In this document: positions 54,307 through 62,726 of the stretch, in pieces
Position numbering within the stretch: position 1 is the stretch's first letter
How the letters are laid out: the number at the start of each line of letters is the position of its first letter
Assembly (NCBI RefSeq): GCF_002355735.1
Contig: NZ_AP014879.1
Coordinates: 1,116,001 to 1,180,000, forward strand
Direction of reading: 5' to 3'
DNA: 64,000 nt
Origin: Sulfuricaulis limicola
Lineage (GTDB): Bacteria > Pseudomonadota > Gammaproteobacteria > Acidiferrobacterales > Sulfurifustaceae
Notes under the pieces: model-generated
Databases searched by the model: none
What the model was told of the DNA's origin: nothing
Seen by the model: the letters and a program-made list of their open reading frames with translations, nothing else
Program-made: the position numbers and the translations under genes

Positions 54307-55662
54307 ATGTTCGACAATTTAAGCCAGAGATTACAGGTCACCCTCAAGCGCCTGCGCGGGCAGGGGCGGCTCACCGAGGAAAACACACGCGAGGCCCTGC
54401 GCGAGGTGCGCATGGCGCTGCTCGAAGCCGACGTGGCGCTGCCGGTGGTCAAGGACTTCATCGAGCACGTGCGCGTCAAGGCCGCCGGCCAGGAGGTGCT
54501 CGCGAGCCTGACGCCGGGACAGGCGCTGATCAAGGTCGTGCACGACGAGCTGGTCGCTCTCATGGGCGCGGCCAATGAAAAACTCAACTTGGCGACCCGC
54601 CCGCCCGCCGTGATCCTGGTGGCGGGCTTGCAGGGCTCCGGCAAGACCACGACCGTGGCCAAGCTGGCGCGCTTCCTGCGCGAGCGCGACAACAAATCCG
54701 TCATGGTGGTGAGCGCGGACGTCTATCGCCCGGCAGCCATCGAACAGTTGCACAAACTGGCCGCTGCGGTGGGCGCGGAATTTTTCCCCAGCCATCCCGA
54801 CCAGAAGCCGGTGGACATCGCGCGCCACGCCGTCGAGGAGGCGCGCAAGCGCATGATGGACGTGCTGATCGTCGACAGCGCCGGCCGCCTGCACGTGGAC
54901 GAGCCGATGATGCAGGAGATCCGCGCCGTGCACGCGGCAATTGAACCGGTCGAGACGCTATTCGTGGTGGACAGCATGACCGGCCAGGATGCGGTGAACA
55001 CGGCCAGGGCCTTCAACGAGGCGCTGCCTCTCACCGGCGTGATCCTGACCAAGACCGACGGCGATGCGCGCGGCGGCGCGGCGCTCTCGATCCGGCAGGT
55101 GACCGGCAAGCCGATCAAGTTCATGGGCGTGGGCGAGAAGCCCGCCGCGCTGGAGCCGTTTTATCCGGATCGCGTGGCCGCGCGCATCCTCGGCATGGGC
55201 GACGTGCTGGGGCTGGTGGAACAGGCGAGCCAGGCCGCTGACAGGGAAAAGGCGCAGGAATTCGCCCAGAAGCTCGCCAAAGGCAAGGGCTTCGATCTCG
55301 AGGATTTCCGGGATCAGATGTTACAGATGGAAAAAATGGGCGGCTTGGCCAGCCTCATGGAAAAACTGCCGGGTGTTGGCGAGGTCAGCGAAGCGGCCAA
55401 GTCACAATTGGGTGACCGGCAGGTGAAGCGGCTGGTGGCCATCATCAATTCCATGACGCCGGCGGAACGCAGCCACCCGGACACGATCCGCGGTTCGCGC
55501 AAGCGGCGCATCGCCGCCGGTTCGGGCACGCAGGTGCAGGATGTCAATCGCCTGCTGAAGCAATTCGATCAGATGCAGAAGGTGATGAAGCGCATGGGCA
55601 AGGGCGGATTGCAACGGATGTTGCGCGATGTCAAGGGGCGCTTGCCGGGCTTGCCCGGTTGA
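54307..55662 (+). CDS. ffh: signal recognition particle GTPase Ffh
   Basis: A 451-residue SRP54 protein: N domain with DNLSQRLQVTLKRLRGQGRL, G domain with P-loop GLQGSGKTTTVAKLA, DSAGRLHVD (usually DTAGR), TKTDGDARGGAALS, and a methionine-rich M domain ending GGLQRMLRDVKGRLPG. It binds 4.5S RNA and nascent signal sequences and delivers ribosomes to FtsY. Length normal. Confidence 0.98.
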   Translation: MFDNLSQRLQVTLKRLRGQGRLTEENTREALREVRMALLEADVALPVVKDFIEHVRVKAAGQEVLASLTPGQALIKVVHDELVALMGAANEKLNLATRPPAVILVAGLQGSGKTTTVAKLARFLRERDNKSVMVVSADVYRPAAIEQLHKLAAAVGAEFFPSHPDQKPVDIARHAVEEARKRMMDVLIVDSAGRLHVDEPMMQEIRAVHAAIEPVETLFVVDSMTGQDAVNTARAFNEALPLTGVILTKTDGDARGGAALSIRQVTGKPIKFMGVGEKPAALEPFYPDRVAARILGMGDVLGLVEQASQAADREKAQEFAQKLAKGKGFDLEDFRDQMLQMEKMGGLASLMEKLPGVGEVSEAAKSQLGDRQVKRLVAIINSMTPAERSHPDTIRGSRKRRIAAGSGTQVQDVNRLLKQFDQMQKVMKRMGKGGLQRMLRDVKGRLPGLPG

Positions 55663-55713
55663 ATATTTTTTTCATATTCCTGTAATCACCGGTTATTCGC
55701 GGGATTGACGCTG

Positions 55714-55742
55714 TTAACAAATGCAGGCTCAGGGCGTATAGT
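55714..55742 (+). promoter_or_regulatory. sigma-70 type promoter upstream of rsd
   Basis: TTAACA (55714-55719) and TATAGT (55737-55742) are separated by 17 bases, about 40 bases before the rsd ATG. Good -10, moderate -35. Confidence 0.5.
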
Positions 55743-55780
55743 TCCCCCACCTATTCAGAGAACAGACGGAAGACGGGATC

Positions 55781-56263
55781 ATGACAACGGAGCACCACAG
55801 AGAGACGTCACCACAGGAAAACAGGGCCAAGGAGCGTCGCGCCGGAAGCCAGGAGCTGGTGCAGAAACTGGTGGCCGAACGCACCGAGATGCTGTCCCTG
55901 TACTGTCAGCTGGCGGGGCTGGAGACGTACGGAAACGGCAAGAATTCGCGCGCCAAGCACTCGCAGGAATTGCTCCAGAAGTTCTGCCAGGTGCTGGTCG
56001 ATTACATCGCCGCCGGGCATTTCAGCCTGTATGAACGCGTCGTCAACGGCACCGAACGCCGCCAGCAGATTTCCGATCTGGCCGAGAAACTCTATCCCCG
56101 CATCGCCAAATCCACCGAAGTGGCGCTGGACTTCAACGACAAATACGATTGCAGTGACAACTGCGAAATCTCCGCGTCACTCAGCGACGATCTTTCCCGC
56201 TTGGGCGAGGAACTCGCCGCCCGCATCGAGCTCGAAGACAAGCTCATCCGGCATCTGCACTGA
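55781..56263 (+). CDS. rsd: anti-sigma-70 regulator of the Rsd/AlgQ family
   Basis: A 160-residue helical protein (TEMLSLYCQLAGLETYG, HSQELLQKFCQVLVDYIAAGHFSLYERV, ALDFNDKYD) matching Rsd/AlgQ, which bind region 4 of the housekeeping sigma factor in stationary phase. The N-terminal 20 residues are polar and variable. It is monocistronic with a likely promoter just upstream and a palindromic repeat behind. Confidence 0.93.
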   Translation: MTTEHHRETSPQENRAKERRAGSQELVQKLVAERTEMLSLYCQLAGLETYGNGKNSRAKHSQELLQKFCQVLVDYIAAGHFSLYERVVNGTERRQQISDLAEKLYPRIAKSTEVALDFNDKYDCSDNCEISASLSDDLSRLGEELAARIELEDKLIRHLH

Positions 56264-56283
56264 GAGTTTTTTACAAAATGATA

Positions 56284-56365
56284 TGGACAGGATTAACAGG
56301 ATTAAAAAAAGACAAAACGGAATTTTTCATATTTCAGAATCCTGTTAATCCTGTAAATCCTGTCC
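56284..56365. repeat. GACAGGATT-type inverted repeat (copy d)
   Basis: TGGACAGGATTAACAGGATT (from 56284) faces AATCCTGTTAATCCTGTAAA (from 56338) and CCTGTCC (to 56365). It lies tail-to-tail between rsd and moaA and could terminate both. Confidence 0.92.
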
Positions 56366-56381
56366 AATTCTTGTTTTTCAT

Positions 56382-57419
56382 TTAACCTCCCGTTCGGGAC
56401 ATAAATCTGACAATCTTCTGCGGCTGTTCGCGGAACTCGTGCCGCTCCGGTTTGCGCGCGATGGCGGCGCGGATCGTGTCCTTCAAATCCCCGTCGCCGA
56501 TGCCTGCCCGCAGCAACGGCCGCAATTCAACCTTGTCGTCCTGACCGAGACATAAATACAGCGCGCCATCGGCGGACAGGCGCACGCGATTGCAGGTTTC
56601 GCAGAAGTGACGCGAGATCGGAGTGATGAAGCCGATGCGCAGATTGGTCCCGGCGATGCCCACGTAACGCGCCGGCCCGCCGCCGTACATGGACGTACCA
56701 GTGTCGCGGGAGGCAGGACGCCGGGAGCGACCGCCCGGCATGACCGCCGGAACCAGCTCGAAGCGTTCTTCCAGACGGCGGCGCACCACTTCCAGGTCGA
56801 GATAGTGACTGCTGGCCGTACGCCCGGTGTCGCCCATGGGCATGGTCTCGATCAGGCGCAACGTGAAGTCGTGCTCGATGCAGTAGCGCACCATGTCCTC
56901 GACTTCGTCGTCGTTGACGCCATTCATCACCACCATGTTGATCTTGACCGGATGCAGTCCGGCCGCGCTGGCGGCGGCAAGGCCGTCGAGGACCTTGTCG
57001 AGCTTGCCGCCGCCGGTGATGGCGGCGAAGCGCGCGGGCTGCAATGAATCGAGACTGACGTTGATGCGTTTTACGCCAGCCTGCCACAGCGCCTGGGCCT
57101 GTTTTTTCAGCTGCACGCCATTGGTGCTGAGCGACAGGTCTTCGAGACGGGGCAGTGCATTCAGGCGCGCGGCCAGCTCCGGGAGTTTGTGGCGCGTCAG
57201 CGGCTCTCCGCCGGTAAGGCGCACGCGGTAAACACCGAGTTCGGTGAAGGCGCGTATCACACGCTCGATTTCATCGAAGGTGAGCCAATGCTCGGGTTCG
57301 ATGAAATCGTGATGGCCCGGCGGCAGGCAATAGGTGCAACGCAGATCGCAGCGGTCGGTGACCGACACGCGAACGTATTCGATTCTGCGGTTGAACGGGT
57401 CGACCAGTCCGGGTTCCAT
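56382..57419 (-). CDS. moaA: GTP 3',8-cyclase (molybdenum cofactor synthesis)
   Basis: A radical-SAM enzyme of 345 residues starting molybdopterin synthesis from GTP: N-terminal cluster CDLRCTYCLPPGHHDF, RLTGGEPLTRHKL, second [4Fe-4S] site CETCNRVRLSADGALYLC and the essential C-terminal GG. ATG 57419 is used; a GTG three codons upstream is possible. It lies next to nirDB on the same strand, which makes sense because assimilatory nitrate reductase needs molybdopterin. No nitrate reductase gene is in the window. Confidence 0.97.
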   Translation of the reverse strand: MEPGLVDPFNRRIEYVRVSVTDRCDLRCTYCLPPGHHDFIEPEHWLTFDEIERVIRAFTELGVYRVRLTGGEPLTRHKLPELAARLNALPRLEDLSLSTNGVQLKKQAQALWQAGVKRINVSLDSLQPARFAAITGGGKLDKVLDGLAAASAAGLHPVKINMVVMNGVNDDEVEDMVRYCIEHDFTLRLIETMPMGDTGRTASSHYLDLEVVRRRLEERFELVPAVMPGGRSRRPASRDTGTSMYGGGPARYVGIAGTNLRIGFITPISRHFCETCNRVRLSADGALYLCLGQDDKVELRPLLRAGIGDGDLKDTIRAAIARKPERHEFREQPQKIVRFMSRTGG

Positions 57420-57512
57420 GCGCGACACTATAAGAGTACCGCGTCGTGCGGTACACCCCTGAAACTGTATGTGATTAGGTTACGACGTCAGACCGGAATC
57501 GTGCGAGGGCGT

Positions 57513-57863
57513 TCAGCAGACAACGGCGAGTTTCACCCGTTCCGTCGAAAGCAGGAGCGAGATTCTTCCCTCCACGACCCTGACGGGAAAATGCCCGGCA
57601 CAACCTTCATCCGGCGCCACCGCCTCGCCAGTGTCGAGGGCGATGTTCCAGTTATGCAGAGGGCAGGTGACGGTTTTGCCGGACACGATGCCCTGCGACA
57701 GCGGTCCGCCCTTGTGCGGGCAGCGGTCGCGCAGGGCGAAGATTTCATCCGTGGCGGTGCGGAAAACCGCGATGTCGCCCTGCGCCGTGCATATCACGCG
57801 CGCGCCCTGCGGGGGAATATCCTCGATGCGGCCAATTTCGATCCAGTCGTTCATGAGAGTCAT
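57513..57863 (-). CDS. nirD: nitrite reductase small subunit (Rieske type)
   Basis: A 116-residue NirD with [2Fe-2S] ligand motifs CPHKGGPLSQG and CPLHNWNIAL and a typical GARVICTAQGDIAVFRT beta-sandwich. The ATG overlaps the nirB stop (TGATG), so translation is coupled; a second in-frame ATG at 57854 is possible. It forms NADH-dependent assimilatory nitrite reductase with NirB, reducing nitrite to ammonium in the cytoplasm. Confidence 0.96.
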   Translation of the reverse strand: MTLMNDWIEIGRIEDIPPQGARVICTAQGDIAVFRTATDEIFALRDRCPHKGGPLSQGIVSGKTVTCPLHNWNIALDTGEAVAPDEGCAGHFPVRVVEGRISLLLSTERVKLAVVC

Positions 57864-60304
57864 CAGGCAATTTGTTTGAGGGGCATGAATTCGTGCCGGT
57901 CGACGCTGTTTTGCGCGCGCTCGGCCCAGGGATCCACCTGCGCGTATTTCTGGGATTCCAGGAAGCGCGCGTACAGCGCTTTTCTCCCGGCGGTGTTTTC
58001 GACGACTTTCTGTTTGATCATGGCCAGTCCCACGCGCTCGACCCACGGCGCGGTGCGTTCCAGATAGCGCGCGTCTTCGCGATAGAGTTGCAGGAAGGCG
58101 CCGCAATGCTCCAGTACTTCCTCGGGTGTCACGACCTTGCACAGCAGGTCGGTGACGCGCACCTTCACGCCGCCGTTGCCGCCGACGTGCAGTTCCCAGC
58201 CGGAGTCCACCGCGACCACGCCGAAGTCCTTGATGGTGGCCTCGGCGCAGTTGCGCGGGCAGCCCGACACCGCCAGCTTGAATTTGTGCGGCGTCCATGA
58301 GCCCCAGGTCATTCTTTCGAGTTGAATGCCCATGCCGGTCGAATCCTGCACCCCGAAGCGGCACCATTCCGAGCCGACACAGGTCTTCACGGTGCGAATG
58401 GCCTTGCCGTAGGCGTGGCCGGAAACCAGCCCGGCCTTGCCGAGCTCGCCCCAGACGGCGGGCAGTTGTTCCTTCTTTATCCCCAGCAGGTCGATGCGCT
58501 GGCCGCCGGTGACCTTGACCTCGGGCACCTTGAATTTTTCCGCGACGTCGGCGATGGCGCGCAGCTCCGCCGGCGTGGTCACGCCGCCCCACATGCGCGG
58601 CACCACGGAGTAGGTGCCATCTTTCTGGATGTTGGCGTGCACGCGCTCATTGATGAAGCGCGACTGGTAATCGTCCTTCACCTCCGCCGGCCAGGTGGCG
58701 ATCAGGTAATAGTTCAGCGCCGGGCGGCAGGTGGCGCAGCCGTCCGGATTCTTCCATTCCAGTTCCTGCATCACCGTTGCGATGCTGGTCAGACGGCGCT
58801 CGCGGATCTGCGCGCGCACCTCGTCGTGGGTGTATTCGGTGCATTTGCACAGCGGTTTGGCCTGGGGCGCGGCGGAGTAATCGCCGCCGAGCGTTATTGC
58901 GAGTATCTGTTCCACCAGCCCGGTGCAGGAACCGCAGGAGGAAGAGGCCTTGGTGTGGGCGCGCACGTCCTCGAGGGTGAAGAGTTTTTTGCCGACGATG
59001 GCCTGGACGATTTCACCCTTGCACACGCCGTTGCAGCCACAAATTTCGGCCTTGTCGTCCATGGCCGCGACGGCGTTGGCGCCGCCGTGACCGGCGTCGC
59101 CCAGGTGCGCCTGGCCGTGCAGCAGGCGCGTGCGGAAGGCGCTGACGTCCGTGCCCTCGCGCATCAGCTGGAAATACCAGGCGCCGTCCACGGTATCGCC
59201 CACCATGACCGCGCCCTGGATGCGGTTGTCCTTGAGCACGACCTTCTTGTACACGCCCGCGCCCGGATCCTGCAGCACGATGCTTTCGGTCTGGTCGTTG
59301 CCGGTGAAATCGCCGGCGGAGAACACGTCGATGCCGGTGACCTTGAGCTTGGTCGAGGTGACCGAGCCCTGATAGCGGCGGATGCCGAGCCGGGCCAGGT
59401 GATCGGAACAGACCTTGGCCTGCTCGAACAGTGGCGCCACCAGCCCATACGTTTGGCGCCGGTGCTGCACGCACTCGCCCACGGCATACACGCTCGGGTC
59501 GTAGGTTTGCATGGTGTCGTTGACGATGATGCCGCGCTCGCAGTAAATCCCGGATTTTTTCGCGAGATCGATGTTCGGACGTATGCCGACCGCCATGACC
59601 ACGAGGTCGGCGGTGGTTTCGCGTCCGTCCTTGAAGCGCACGCCCTGCACGCGTTTCTTGCCGATGATCTCCGCGGTTTCCGCACCGAGCAGGAATTCCA
59701 CGCCACGCTCCTCGAGCGAGCGGTGCAGCATGCCTCCGGCCACTTCGTCCAGCTGACGGTCCATCAGCGTCTTGGAAAGATGCACCACCGTGACGTGCAT
59801 GCCGCGCTGCTTCAATCCATTCGCCGCCTCCAGGCCCAGCAGCCCGCCGCCGATGACGACGGCATGGCGCAGCGACTTGGACGCACTGATCATGGTGTCC
59901 ACGTCGTTCATGTCGCGGAAGGTGATGACGCCGGGCAAAGTGCTGCCCGGCACCGGGATAATGAACGGATGGGAACCGGTGGCCAGCAGCAGCCGGTCAT
60001 ATTCGGCGGCGGTGCCATCCCGGGCGACGACTTTCCGTGCCCGCCGGTCGATCCCGGTGACTTCGCAGTTCTTGTGCAGTTTGATGCCGTTGGCTTGGTA
60101 CCACGGTTCGTCGTTCAGCAGGATGTCGGGAAAGGCCTTTTCGCCCGCGAGCACGGGCGAGAGCAGGATGCGGTTGTAGTTCCCGTACGGCTCGGAGCCG
60201 AACACGGTGATGTCATACATGTCCGGCGCGGTCTTGAGCAACTCCTCGAGCGTGCGCATGCCGGCCATGCCATTGCCGACCAATACCAGCTTTTCTTTTT
60301 GCAT
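57863..60304 (-). CDS. nirB: NAD(P)H nitrite reductase large subunit
   Basis: A flavo-sirohaem protein of 813 residues. FAD/NAD domain (about 1-290; VLVGNGMAGMRTLEELL, GGGLLGLEAANGL, DPSVYAVGECVQHR), BFD-like [2Fe-2S] cysteines (CGCNGVCKGEIV, SSCGSCTG), a second cysteine set (CKCTEYTHDE, CATCRPALNYY) and the nitrite-reductase core with CVGSEWCRFGVQDS and CPRNCAEATIKDFG for the 4Fe-4S/sirohaem. The start was set at ATG 60304, giving MQKEKLVLVG; a longer frame would run over the sigma-54 promoter. Co-transcribed with nirD. Confidence 0.96.
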   Translation of the reverse strand: MQKEKLVLVGNGMAGMRTLEELLKTAPDMYDITVFGSEPYGNYNRILLSPVLAGEKAFPDILLNDEPWYQANGIKLHKNCEVTGIDRRARKVVARDGTAAEYDRLLLATGSHPFIIPVPGSTLPGVITFRDMNDVDTMISASKSLRHAVVIGGGLLGLEAANGLKQRGMHVTVVHLSKTLMDRQLDEVAGGMLHRSLEERGVEFLLGAETAEIIGKKRVQGVRFKDGRETTADLVVMAVGIRPNIDLAKKSGIYCERGIIVNDTMQTYDPSVYAVGECVQHRRQTYGLVAPLFEQAKVCSDHLARLGIRRYQGSVTSTKLKVTGIDVFSAGDFTGNDQTESIVLQDPGAGVYKKVVLKDNRIQGAVMVGDTVDGAWYFQLMREGTDVSAFRTRLLHGQAHLGDAGHGGANAVAAMDDKAEICGCNGVCKGEIVQAIVGKKLFTLEDVRAHTKASSSCGSCTGLVEQILAITLGGDYSAAPQAKPLCKCTEYTHDEVRAQIRERRLTSIATVMQELEWKNPDGCATCRPALNYYLIATWPAEVKDDYQSRFINERVHANIQKDGTYSVVPRMWGGVTTPAELRAIADVAEKFKVPEVKVTGGQRIDLLGIKKEQLPAVWGELGKAGLVSGHAYGKAIRTVKTCVGSEWCRFGVQDSTGMGIQLERMTWGSWTPHKFKLAVSGCPRNCAEATIKDFGVVAVDSGWELHVGGNGGVKVRVTDLLCKVVTPEEVLEHCGAFLQLYREDARYLERTAPWVERVGLAMIKQKVVENTAGRKALYARFLESQKYAQVDPWAERAQNSVDRHEFMPLKQIA

Positions 60305-60346
60305 AGGCTCCGTGGTGCTGAAATAGTTTTGCGCTATCGCCCACAT

Positions 60347-60363
60347 AGCAACCGGCGTGCCAG
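60347..60363 (-). promoter_or_regulatory. sigma-54 (RpoN) promoter of nirBD
   Basis: On the minus strand CTGGCACG-CCGG-TTGCT matches the -24/-12 consensus YTGGCACG-N4-TTGCW at every position. The expected transcription start is near 60336, about 30 bases before nirB. Confidence 0.85.
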
Positions 60364-60445
60364 CTTCCGCGCACGCGAACACAGAGATAACTTGTTGAAT
60401 TGAAAACGCTGTGAGTTACGCGAGCACCGGGGAGGGCAGGATGTT

Positions 60446-60462
60446 TGCACTCTCCCGGTGCA
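60446..60462 (-). promoter_or_regulatory. NtrC-like enhancer site upstream of nirBD
   Basis: TGCACCGGGAGAGTGCA (minus strand) fits the NtrC dyad TGCACC-N5-GGTGCA with one mismatch. It is centred about 118 bases upstream of the predicted start, the normal enhancer distance. Additional GTGCAC half-sites lie at about 60459-60480. Confidence 0.7.
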
Positions 60463-60497
60463 CGGAGGGTAGGGCGTGCACGATTTGGATCATTTTA

Positions 60498-60582
60498 TGT
60501 AGGTTGGGGTGAGCGGAGCGAACCCCAACATGAAGGCGAACGATGTTGGGGTTCGGCGTTTCACGCCTCACCCCAACCTACA
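60498..60582. repeat. TAGGTTGGGGT-type inverted repeat (copy c)
   Basis: TGTAGGTTGGGGTGAGCGGA (from 60498) faces GTTGGGGTTCGGCG...TCACCCCAACCTACA (to 60582). The repeat supplies the TAG stop codon of the SDR gene on the minus strand. Confidence 0.92.
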
Positions 60583-61327
60583 TGAAATCTTTGGCGCTCA
60601 GAGCCTGCCCGTTCACGCCCCGGCTGTCGGGACCGAGCAGGTACAGATAGGCCGGCATGAGGGTTTCCGGTGCGGGCAGGGCGTCGCGGTCCTCGCCGGG
60701 GTAGAGGCGTGAGCGCATGCCGGTACGAACCACGCCGGGGTCGAGGCTGTTGACGCGAATGCGTTTCTCGGCGGCGCACTCATCCGCGAGTATCTGCATC
60801 AGGCCTTCCAGCCCGAAACAGGAAACGCCATAGGCGCCCCAGTAGGCGCGGCCCTGGCGGCCGACGTCGGCGGTGGTGAAAACGATGGAGGCATCCGCGG
60901 ATTTATTCAATAGCGGCAGACAGGCGCGCGTCAGCAGCCAGGCGGCATTCAGATTCACCTGCATCAGGCGGAACCACATTTCCGGCGTGTAATGCTCCAG
61001 CGGCGTGAGAGTGCCGGCATCGGCGGCGTTGTGCAGCAGGCCGTCGAGGCCGCCGAATTCCCGTTCGATGGTTTGCGCCACCTGCTCGTAATGCGAAGGC
61101 GTGGCCGTGGCCAGATCGAGCGGCAACAGCGCCGGCTGCGGCCAGCCACGGTGCTCGATTTCGTCGTAGACCTTTTCCAGTTTTTTGGCGGTCCGACCGA
61201 GCAGGATGACGCTGGCCCCGTGTTGCGCGCAGGCCAGCGCCGCGGCGCGCCCGATGCCGTCGCCGGCGCCGGTGATCAGGATGCGGCGCGAAGTCAGCAG
61301 GTCGGGGGCGGGCGTGTAGGGTTTCAT
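60578..61327 (-). CDS. YciK-like short-chain dehydrogenase lacking catalytic residues
   Basis: A 249-residue Rossmann protein with cofactor loop ILITGAGDGIGRAAALACAQ and LLHNAADAG, closest in pattern to E. coli YciK. The active-site region reads TTADVGRQGRAYWGAYGVSC: the YxxxK lysine is Cys (codon TGT), and the upstream serine positions are Thr-Ala-Asp. The tyrosine remains. It may be a non-catalytic binding or scaffold protein, or use an unusual mechanism. Its stop codon is contributed by a palindromic repeat. Confidence 0.88.
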   Translation of the reverse strand: MKPYTPAPDLLTSRRILITGAGDGIGRAAALACAQHGASVILLGRTAKKLEKVYDEIEHRGWPQPALLPLDLATATPSHYEQVAQTIEREFGGLDGLLHNAADAGTLTPLEHYTPEMWFRLMQVNLNAAWLLTRACLPLLNKSADASIVFTTADVGRQGRAYWGAYGVSCFGLEGLMQILADECAAEKRIRVNSLDPGVVRTGMRSRLYPGEDRDALPAPETLMPAYLYLLGPDSRGVNGQALSAKDFM

Positions 61328-61445
61328 GGCGGATTCGAGGGCGGCAGGACCGGCGCGAATTGTAACGTAACGCAGCCGGCCATGCAGTGGCCAAGTGTGG
61401 TGTTCGTGGTTATCATGTGACGCGACTCAAGACAGAGAGGACGTC

Positions 61446-61661
61446 ATGAAGAAATTCTTTATTGGTTTGGTAGTTGGCCTGATCGTGGCTTTCCCGTTGG
61501 GGATCAATTTCGGCAAGGATAAGCCCTTGCTGAGCAACCCGTTCGCCGCCAAGCCGGATATTGCCGAGCAGATCAAGGAACGCACCGGCGAAGTGCTCAA
61601 GGAGACCAAAGAGGTGATCCACGACGCCACCAAGCCGGTGCAGGAAAAATTGCAGAAATAA
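61446..61661 (+). CDS. small membrane-anchored protein
   Basis: A 71-residue protein: an N-terminal hydrophobic helix (FFIGLVVGLIVAFPLGINF) as signal or anchor and an acidic/basic amphipathic helix (AEQIKERTGEVLKETKEVIH...VQEKLQK), likely a coiled coil facing the periplasm. Family not recognised. Monocistronic between divergent and convergent neighbours. Confidence 0.7.
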   Translation: MKKFFIGLVVGLIVAFPLGINFGKDKPLLSNPFAAKPDIAEQIKERTGEVLKETKEVIHDATKPVQEKLQK

Positions 61662-61679
61662 CAACCGTGACGCAGGACG

Positions 61680-62702
61680 TCAGGCGAAGGTGGTCTTGCC
61701 TTCGTCGTTGACGCAAATGCGGTTGCGCCCGGCGTTCTTGGCCAGGTACAGGCGGTTGTCCGCCACCCCCAGCAGCTGATCGATGCTGTCCGCCGGGTCC
61801 ACCCCGAAGGTGGCGATGCCGATGCTGACCGTGATCGGCACGATCTTGTCGCCGACGATGAATTGCTCGCGCTCGATGGCGGAACGGATGCGTTCCGCCA
61901 GCACCGCGGTGCCGAGACGGTTGGTGTCCGGCAGCAGCAGTGCGAATTCCTCGCCGCCGATGCGCGCCACCGTGTCCTCGGTGCGCGACATTTCCAGCAG
62001 GATGTTCGCCACCACCATCAGCGCGTCGTCGCCCGCGGCGTGTCCGTAGGTATCGTTGATCTTCTTGAAGTGGTCGATGTCGAGCAGGAGCACCGACAGG
62101 TCCGACACGTAACGCCGCGCCAGCGCCACGGCCTTGGTGCCGTTTTCGAAAAAAGCGCGCCGGTTCTTGAGCTTGGTCAGGGAATCCGTGGTGGCCTGTT
62201 CCGCCAGCGCCTTCTTGCTCGCCTCCAGCTCGCGAATGGTGCGTGCCAGCCGGTAATGCACGTTCAGGCGCGCCACCAGTTCCATCTCGTCGATGGGTTT
62301 GGTGATGAAATCGTTGGCGCCGTTGAGGAAGGCCAGGTTGCGGTCGACGTTGTCCTCGGCCGTGGTCATGACGATGACCGGCATGTTCTTGTGGTGCGCG
62401 CCGTCGCTTTTGCGGATCTTGACCAGCAGCTGGTGCCCGCTCATGTTCGGCATGTGGATGTCGGTGATGACGATGGCGATATCCGGGTTTTTCTCGAGCA
62501 CGTCCCAGGCCTGCACGCCGTCCTTCGCGTGCAGCAGGCGATAGGTGTGCCCCAGGTATTTGGACAGCAACGCCGTGGTCGTCTGGGAGTCTTCGACCAG
62601 CAGCAGGAGCGGGAGCGGTTCGGTTTTCTTGGACGGTTCAGGCTTCACGGCTAGGGTGTCCGCATCGCTCGGAATGAGCCATGTCTGCTGAAAATATAGC
62701 AT
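61680..62702 (-). CDS. response regulator diguanylate cyclase (PleD-like)
   Basis: A 340-residue cytoplasmic protein: a receiver domain (about 30-150; LLLVEDSQTTTALLSKYLG, phospho-acceptor Asp in AIVITDIHMPNMSG, Lys in ITKPIDEMEL), a linker helix, then a GGDEF domain (about 175-335) with LLLDIDHFKKINDTYGHAAGD and active site RIGGEEFALLLPDTN. Phosphorylation probably drives dimerisation and cyclic di-GMP synthesis. No cognate kinase adjoins it. An N-terminal extension of about 25 residues may not be translated. Confidence 0.93.
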   Translation of the reverse strand: MLYFQQTWLIPSDADTLAVKPEPSKKTEPLPLLLLVEDSQTTTALLSKYLGHTYRLLHAKDGVQAWDVLEKNPDIAIVITDIHMPNMSGHQLLVKIRKSDGAHHKNMPVIVMTTAEDNVDRNLAFLNGANDFITKPIDEMELVARLNVHYRLARTIRELEASKKALAEQATTDSLTKLKNRRAFFENGTKAVALARRYVSDLSVLLLDIDHFKKINDTYGHAAGDDALMVVANILLEMSRTEDTVARIGGEEFALLLPDTNRLGTAVLAERIRSAIEREQFIVGDKIVPITVSIGIATFGVDPADSIDQLLGVADNRLYLAKNAGRNRICVNDEGKTTFA

Positions 62703-62726
62703 GCCGGGGCCCGGCCATCGGGCCGG

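Noticed and set aside
58322-60403. Plus-strand open frame (693 codons) opposite nirB
   Set aside because: Antisense shadow of nirB with low-complexity composition and no recognisable family.
60305-60430. Possible second ANTAR attenuator in the nirB leader
   Set aside because: The predicted leader is only about 32 bases long, with no paired A1/G4 hexaloops and no T tract.
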